From: Actinomycetota bacterium
GTDB lineage: Bacteria > Actinomycetota > Thermoleophilia > Gaiellales > Gaiellaceae
Direction: 5' to 3'
Assembly (NCBI GenBank): GCA_003139545.1
Contig: PLJC01000012.1
Coordinates: 273,596-337,595, forward strand
Length of the DNA: 64,000 bases
A program made the position numbers and the translations under genes. How positions within the stretch are numbered: position 1 is the stretch's first letter; each line of letters starts with the position of its first letter. The notes under the pieces were generated by a model that saw only the letters and a program-made list of their open reading frames with translations, was not told the origin of the DNA and ran no database searches. This document shows positions 59,182-64,000 of this stretch, piece after piece.

Positions 59182-62100
59182 GTGGCCGAGCAAGTCTTCC
59201 AGCCCCTGCCGACGGTACCCGACCATCCCGCGCTGGAGCGGGAGGTCCTCGCCTGGTGGGACGAGCACGGCACGTTCGACCGGCTGAGGGAACAGAACCG
59301 GGGCGGCCCCACCTTCGGCTTCATGGACGGCCCGATCACGGCCAACAACCCGGCCGGCGTCCACCACGGCCATGGCCGGACGCTGAAGGACGTCTTCCAG
59401 CGCTACAAGGCGATGCAGGGCTTCGACCAGCGGTACCAGAACGGCTTCGACTCGCAGGGGCTGTGGGTCGAGGTCGAGGTCGAGAAGGAGCTCGGGCTCG
59501 GCTCGAAGCGCGAGATCGAGGAGTACGGGCTCGCGAAGTTCGCCCGCAAGTGCGTCGAGCGCGTCGCGTACTACAGCGAGGTCATGACGGAGCAATTCCG
59601 CCGGCTCGGCCAGTGGATGGACTGGGACAACGACTACTACACGTTCAGCGACACGAACATCGAGTACATCTGGGGCTTCCTCAAGACGGTCCACGAGCGC
59701 GGCTGGCTGTACATGGGCCACCGCTCGACCCAGTGGTGTCCCCGCTGCGGGACGTCGCTCTCGCAGCACGAGCAGGCGGGCGAGGAGAACTACGTCGAAA
59801 TGGAGCACCCGTCGCTCTTCGTCCGCTTCCCGCTCGTGGGCCGCGACGGAGAGGCGCTCGTTGTCTGGACGACGACGCCGTGGACACTGCCGGCGAACGT
59901 CGCCGCCGCGGTCAAGCCGGACGCCGACTACGGCCTGACCGCCGACGGCCGCTGGGTTGCCGTCGCGCGCTACCCGGAGGAGAGCTTCACGCGCACCGTC
60001 ACAGGCGCGGAGCTCGTCGGGCTCGAGTACAGCGGCCCCTTCGACGATCTCCCAGCGCAGGACGGCGTCGTGCATCGCGTCATCCCGTGGGACGAGGTCT
60101 CGCTCGACGAGGGGACGGGCATCGTGCACATCGCGCCAGGCGCCGGTTCGGAGGACTTCGAGCTCTCGAAGGTCCACGGCCTTCCCGTGCTCGCGCCCAT
60201 CGACGAAGCCGGCCGGATGCTGCCGGCGTACGGCGCGTTCGCTGGGTTGACGACGGGAGAGGTGGCGGAGCCCGTGACGCACGCGCTGCGCGAACGGGGG
60301 CTGCTTGTCGGAGAGGGGACGATCCTGCACCGCTACCCGATCTGTTGGCGCTGCAAGACGCCGCTCGTCTTCCGCGTCGTCGACGACTGGTTCATCTCGG
60401 CCGAGGAGATCCGGCAGCCCATGCTCGACGCGAACGACACGGTCGCATGGACGCCGCCGCAGTACAAGAAACGGATGGACGACTGGCTGCGCAACATGGG
60501 CGACTGGAACATCTCGCGCAAGCGGTACTTCGGCCTGCCGCTCCCGTTCTATCCGTGCGAGTGCGGGCACTTGAACGTCATCGGATCGCGCAAGGAGCTC
60601 GAGGCGCGCGCGGTCTCCGGGCTCGACCAGCTCGAGGAGCTGCACCGGCCGTGGATCGACGCCGTGCACATCCGCTGCGAGGAGTGCGATCGCGAGCTCG
60701 AGCGCATCCCCGAAGTCGGAGACGCCTGGCTCGACGCCGGCATCGTCCACTTCTCGACGCTCGGCTGGCACAACGAGACCTGGATTCCCCACGGCTACGC
60801 GACGGGTGCATCGGCCGGCCTCTCCGGCGCGGACCTGCCGGATCACGCGTACTGGGAGAAGTGGTACCCGGCCGACTGGGTCTCGGAGATGCGCGAGCAG
60901 ATCCGGCTCTGGTTCTACGCGCAGTCCTTCATGTCCGTGACGCTCACGGGCGTCTCGCCGTACCGGAGCGTCCTGACGTACGAGAAGGTCTTCGACGAGC
61001 ACGGCAAGCCGATGCACAAGTCGACCGGCAATGCGATCGAGCTGAACGAGGCGCTCGACCTCATGGGAGCCGACGTCATGCGCTGGCTCTACTGCGCGCA
61101 GACGCCGAGCGAGCCGCTGCGGTTCGGCTACCAGATCGCCGACGACGTCAAGCGTCGCTTCCTCACCTTCTGGAACTCGGTGAACTTCTTCGTCGAGTAC
61201 GCGAACGTCGACGGTTTCCGCCCGTCCTGGGGTGCGCTGCACCTGGACGGCGATCTCGCCTCGCTCGATCGCTGGCTGACCGAGCGCACGCACGCCTTCA
61301 TCCACGACGCGCAGGCGGCGTACGACGCCTACGACACCGTCACCGTCATGCGCGGCTATCAAGCCTTCGTGGACGACCTCTCCAACTGGTACATCCGTCG
61401 CTCGCGGCCGCGCTTCTGGCAGGAGGGCGGCGACCCGGCCGCGTTCCAGACGCTGTGGTACGCGCTCGTGCAGTCGCTGCGCGTGATGGCGCCGATCATG
61501 CCGTTCGTCACCGAACGTCTCTGGCGCGACCTCGTCCTTGACGGCCCCGAGTCGGTGCATCTCTCCGGCTGGCCCGAGGTCGAAGAGCCCGACCGCTCGC
61601 TGCTCGACGAGATCGCAGCCGTGCGCCGCGTCGTCACGCTCGCGCATCAAGCGCGCGCGTCGGCGGGGATGTCGCTACGGCAGCCGCTTCGGCGGCTCGT
61701 CGTCGAGGGTGCTCCCCTGGTCGCGGCGCACGCCGACGAGATCGCCAACGAGGTGAACGTCAAGGGCATCGAGTTCGGCGTCGTCGAAGCGGAGCTGCGC
61801 GTCAAGCCGCACCTGCCGGCACTCGGCCCGCGGCTCGGCAAGGATCTGCCCACCGTGCGGCAGGCGCTGCAGGCCGGCGAGTTCGAGGAGCTTCCGGGCG
61901 GGCGATTCCGAGCAGCCGGCCACGAACTGGAGCCGGAGGAGGTGCTCGTCGAGCGTCTCGGGCACGAGGGCTTCGCCGTGGCTTCCGCCGACGGCGTCAC
62001 CGTCGCCGTCGACACGTCGCTCGACGACGAGCTCATCCTCGAGGGCCGCGTGCGCGATCTCATCCGCCAGGTGAACACGATGCGCAAAGAGCAGGGCTTC

Positions 62101-62241
62101 GACCTCACCGACCGCGTCGTCCTGACGGTGCCGGCCGAGCTCGAGCCGCTCCTCCGGTGGGAGGAGCACATCAAGAACGAAGTGCTGGCGGTCGAGATCC
62201 GCGTCGACGGCGACGCCGAGCTCTCGATCGCGAAAGCCTAG
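59182..62241 (+). CDS. ileS: isoleucyl-tRNA synthetase-like class I synthetase
   Basis: 1019 residues. HIGH-type motif in DGPITANNPAGVHHGHGRTL, then QRYKAMQGFDQRYQNGFDSQ, zinc-like SPCRCGT-type segment QWCPRCGTSLSQHE, editing domain with VVWTTTPWTLPANVAAAV, and KMSKS-type KPMHKSTGNAIELNEALDLM. The GVHHGHG and MHKST forms differ from canonical IleRS (HYGH, KMSKS) and mark a distinct subgroup found in some actinobacteria and Chloroflexi; specificity for Ile is by annotation precedent. GTG 59182; TACACT (59165-59170) lies 11 nt upstream. Confidence 0.88.
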   Translation: MAEQVFQPLPTVPDHPALEREVLAWWDEHGTFDRLREQNRGGPTFGFMDGPITANNPAGVHHGHGRTLKDVFQRYKAMQGFDQRYQNGFDSQGLWVEVEVEKELGLGSKREIEEYGLAKFARKCVERVAYYSEVMTEQFRRLGQWMDWDNDYYTFSDTNIEYIWGFLKTVHERGWLYMGHRSTQWCPRCGTSLSQHEQAGEENYVEMEHPSLFVRFPLVGRDGEALVVWTTTPWTLPANVAAAVKPDADYGLTADGRWVAVARYPEESFTRTVTGAELVGLEYSGPFDDLPAQDGVVHRVIPWDEVSLDEGTGIVHIAPGAGSEDFELSKVHGLPVLAPIDEAGRMLPAYGAFAGLTTGEVAEPVTHALRERGLLVGEGTILHRYPICWRCKTPLVFRVVDDWFISAEEIRQPMLDANDTVAWTPPQYKKRMDDWLRNMGDWNISRKRYFGLPLPFYPCECGHLNVIGSRKELEARAVSGLDQLEELHRPWIDAVHIRCEECDRELERIPEVGDAWLDAGIVHFSTLGWHNETWIPHGYATGASAGLSGADLPDHAYWEKWYPADWVSEMREQIRLWFYAQSFMSVTLTGVSPYRSVLTYEKVFDEHGKPMHKSTGNAIELNEALDLMGADVMRWLYCAQTPSEPLRFGYQIADDVKRRFLTFWNSVNFFVEYANVDGFRPSWGALHLDGDLASLDRWLTERTHAFIHDAQAAYDAYDTVTVMRGYQAFVDDLSNWYIRRSRPRFWQEGGDPAAFQTLWYALVQSLRVMAPIMPFVTERLWRDLVLDGPESVHLSGWPEVEEPDRSLLDEIAAVRRVVTLAHQARASAGMSLRQPLRRLVVEGAPLVAAHADEIANEVNVKGIEFGVVEAELRVKPHLPALGPRLGKDLPTVRQALQAGEFEELPGGRFRAAGHELEPEEVLVERLGHEGFAVASADGVTVAVDTSLDDELILEGRVRDLIRQVNTMRKEQGFDLTDRVVLTVPAELEPLLRWEEHIKNEVLAVEIRVDGDAELSIAKA

Positions 62242-62244
62242 GAC

Positions 62245-62919
62245 TTAGCCCGCCGACAGCAACGTGTTGCCGTCCATTTCGGCGACGTCGCGGTAACCGA
62301 GCGACGCAAGGCGGCGGGCGATGTGTCCGGAACCCGGACGAGTTTCGAGGAGCAACTGCGGACGGCAACGCTCGATCGTTCCCATCGCGCCGCGCAGTGC
62401 CTGCTTCTCGAAGCCCTCGACGTCGAGATGGATGAGTGCAACCGCGCGTTCCGGCGGGACGAGATCGTCGATCGCCACGAGCGAGCAGGGCACCCGCGTT
62501 GCCGCGTGGCGGCTGATGCGGCGCTGGGACGTGATCCAGGAGCCGCCGCCGTGGGGGCTGCCGGCGGCGTCGGCGACCTCGATGCGGCGGGCTCCCGCTT
62601 TCGCACCGAAGCCGGCATTGAGGAGTCTGACGTTCTCGATTCCGTTCGCCTCGAGCGTCGACTGCGCGGCCGCGAAGTTCACCGGATTGGGCTCCGCGGC
62701 ATAGACGATGTTCCCGCCCGCGGCCGCGGCCGGGAGCATGTCGCCGAAGTACGCGCCACCGGTGACGACGTCACCGTGTCGCCCCTGCTCGGCGATGAAC
62801 GCGGTCGTCGCGGGCTCCCACACCTCACCGGCGAGAACCGCGCGCGCAGCAGGCCGGTGACGACTCTCGGCCGGAATGCAGTAGCGGCCGTACTGGTTCT
62901 CCCCGAGGACGTAGTCCAC
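62245..62919 (-). CDS. FkbM family methyltransferase
   Basis: 224 residues. DVVTGGAYFGDMLPAAAAGG (SAM loop), VYAAEPNPVNFAAAQSTLEA, LIHLDVEGFEKQALRGAMGT and LLLETRPGSGH match the FkbM family. Methylates an unknown, possibly sugar, substrate. GTG 62919 is chosen (CAGACT 62928-62933 on the minus strand is 8 nt upstream); a CTG overlapping the ispH stop at 62934-62937 would add six residues. Three bases separate its end from ileS. Confidence 0.85.
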   Translation of the reverse strand: MDYVLGENQYGRYCIPAESRHRPAARAVLAGEVWEPATTAFIAEQGRHGDVVTGGAYFGDMLPAAAAGGNIVYAAEPNPVNFAAAQSTLEANGIENVRLLNAGFGAKAGARRIEVADAAGSPHGGGSWITSQRRISRHAATRVPCSLVAIDDLVPPERAVALIHLDVEGFEKQALRGAMGTIERCRPQLLLETRPGSGHIARRLASLGYRDVAEMDGNTLLSAG

Positions 62920-62933
62920 GAAGGCGGAGTCTG

Positions 62934-63878
62934 TCAGGCAGCAGAGCGCTCGGCGCGGCGGAGCTCGACCGGCAGGCGGAACACGACGTCTTCGTATGCG
63001 GATCTGAACTCTTCGATGTCGTGCACGCCGCGCGCGCGAAACCAGTCGCACACGCCGCTGACGAGCCGCTCCGGAGCGGACGCGCCCGACGTGACTCCGA
63101 CGACGCTCGCGTCGGCGAGCCAGCCGTCGTCGATCTCGGAGGCGTCGTCGACAAGATGTGCCGCGACGCCTGCTGCGTGCGCGACCTCGACGAGCCGTAA
63201 CGAGTTGGACGAGTTCCGCGAGCCGACGACGAGCAGCAGATCGACTTCGCCGAGCAGTTCCTTCACCGCCCACTGCCGGTTCGACGTCGCGTAACAGATG
63301 TCTTCGCGGGCGGGGCCTTCGATGTGGGGGAACCGCCGGCGGAGGACATCGATGATCTCGCGCGTCTCGTCGACGGACAGCGTCGTCTGCGTGATGTAGG
63401 CGAGGCGGTTGTCGCTGAGCTCGACGTGCTCGGCCTCCTCGGCCGACTGGACGAGGACGATCGCGTCCGGGGCTTCGCCGGTCGTGCCTTCGACCTCCTC
63501 GTGCTTCGCGTGCCCGATGAGCACGATGCGGTAGCCCTGCTCTGCGTAGCGCCGCGCCTGCGTGTGCACCTTCGTCACGAGCGGGCACGTGGCGTCGATC
63601 GAGGTCAGGCGCCGTTCGTCCGCGGCGTCGCGCACTGCGGGCGCGACCCCGTGCGCGGAGAAGACGACGGGCGAGCCCTCGGGCACGTCGTGCACGGAGT
63701 CGACGAAGACGGCGCCGTCCGCCTCGAGCTCGCGGACGACGTGCGAGTTGTGGACGATCTGCTTTCGCACGTACACGGGTGCCCCGTACAGCGCGAGAGC
63801 GCGCTTGACGGTCTCGACCGCCCGCTCGACACCGGCGCAATATCCCCTTGGAGAGGCCAGAAGGACCCGCTTCACCAA
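62934..63878 (-). CDS. ispH: 4-hydroxy-3-methylbut-2-enyl diphosphate reductase
   Basis: 314 residues. Last step of the MEP isoprenoid pathway, [4Fe-4S] enzyme. Cluster Cys in SPRGYCAGVERAVETV, IDATCPLVTKVH and EDICYATSNRQWAVKEL; VHNSHVVREL, VFSAHGVAP and VVGSRNSSNSLRLVEVA are substrate-binding motifs. Start TTG 63878 (TACCCT 9 nt upstream, 63888-63893 minus) or GTG 63875. FkbM gene follows on the same strand. Confidence 0.96.
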   Translation of the reverse strand: MVKRVLLASPRGYCAGVERAVETVKRALALYGAPVYVRKQIVHNSHVVRELEADGAVFVDSVHDVPEGSPVVFSAHGVAPAVRDAADERRLTSIDATCPLVTKVHTQARRYAEQGYRIVLIGHAKHEEVEGTTGEAPDAIVLVQSAEEAEHVELSDNRLAYITQTTLSVDETREIIDVLRRRFPHIEGPAREDICYATSNRQWAVKELLGEVDLLLVVGSRNSSNSLRLVEVAHAAGVAAHLVDDASEIDDGWLADASVVGVTSGASAPERLVSGVCDWFRARGVHDIEEFRSAYEDVVFRLPVELRRAERSAA

Positions 63879-63958
63879 ACCAGGGGCAGGGTAGCTCCGA
63901 GGAGTGAGGGCCGGGTTAAGGGCGCCTGTGAACGCTTGGCGCGTTCCCTGGATATGGA

Positions 63959-63997
63959 AAAGCCCGCCGCTCGGGGGGGGTCGGTGCGGCGGGCTTT
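63959..63997. terminator. strong intrinsic terminator at right edge
   Basis: AAAGCCCGCCGC (63959-63970) and GCGGCGGGCTTT (63986-63997) pair perfectly around a 15-base loop containing a run of eight G. On the minus strand it is followed by TTTTCC, so it probably ends a leftward gene beyond the edge. Between it and ispH (63898-63958) only a GAACGC/GCGTTC hairpin (63930-63946) is visible. Confidence 0.75.
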
Positions 63998-64000
63998 CCC

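Noticed and set aside
59164..61650. An 828-codon open frame antisense to ileS, and similar long antisense frames such as 39121-41523 over guaB
   Set aside because: High GC at third codon positions keeps the antisense frame open. The translations are low-complexity (His/Arg/Glu/Val-rich) with no family motif, while the sense strand encodes complete known enzymes.
63971..63985. G8 run in the right-edge terminator loop as a phase-variable or quadruplex element
   Set aside because: It is a single G-tract in the loop of an ordinary hairpin, outside any coding frame seen here, with no further G-tracts spaced for a quadruplex.

Overview
This is a gene-dense, very GC-rich bacterial chromosome window, most likely from a deep-branching actinobacterium of the Thermoleophilia type. 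That placement is an inference. It rests on the actinobacterial gene order rplM-rpsI-glmM-glmS-(HAD)-acpS-nnr-alr, on murI-rph-rdgB, on a PimA-like glycosyltransferase, and on the many leaderless promoters. I see no rRNA, tRNA, CRISPR array, transposase, integrase or phage gene, and no gap longer than about 210 bases. The content is core metabolism and housekeeping.

Layout. 1-12.2 kb: a LuxR-type regulator cut by the left edge, adenosine deaminase, a MATE exporter, a glycosyltransferase / flippase-like / glycerate kinase operon, exonuclease VII (xseA-xseB), a membrane coiled-coil protein, a UbiA-like membrane protein with a UbiE-like methyltransferase, and proline dehydrogenase. 12.2-19.9 kb: a methyltransferase and FabL-type enoyl reductase operon, an EamA transporter, then tyrosine catabolism genes (hppD, a degenerate FAH-fold protein, hmgA) mixed with a zinc-type cation exporter and a sarcosine-oxidase-like flavoprotein. 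19.9-28.1 kb: a GH13 glycosidase, a small secreted protein behind phased direct repeats, AlkA, acetyltransferase, GST, rhodanese, a GATase, a DUF72 protein and a secreted hydrolase. 28.1-36.9 kb: murI-rph-mgtC-rdgB, BrkB, roadblock protein, pyrE, HU, pyrF, LysM protein, a D-Ala-D-Ala carboxypeptidase and a PfkB kinase. 36.9-53.1 kb: two secreted beta-propeller proteins, guaB-guaA, a VOC protein, nitroreductase, a UDG-like protein, rplM-rpsI, glmM, glmS, arfB, a HAD phosphatase, acpS, nnr, alr and a methyltransferase. 53.1-64 kb: MarR, an SDR, fabI, a cluster of strong hairpins, a peroxiredoxin with an in-frame UGA, a GCS2-type ligase, RidA, a serine hydrolase, a cNMP-binding protein, a 49-residue protein, thioredoxin, an IleRS-like synthetase, a FkbM methyltransferase and ispH.

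The most interesting gene is the peroxiredoxin at 55338-55796 (minus). Its reading frame runs through a single TGA exactly where the peroxidatic cysteine should be, and a hairpin that fits the bacterial SECIS description follows it. This points to a selenocysteine peroxiredoxin at the end of a ridA - GCS2 ligase - peroxiredoxin operon, with thioredoxin about 3 kb away.

The second general finding concerns gene starts. More than thirty have a TANNNT-like -10 hexamer ending 6-9 nt before the start codon, which is leaderless geometry. At divergent pairs the two -10 boxes interlock, and at 13810-13829 and 57380-57386 they are nearly symmetric. Convergent pairs mostly overlap at their 3' ends. Only a few hairpin terminators exist (after HU, rpsI and the 49-residue gene, and at the right edge).
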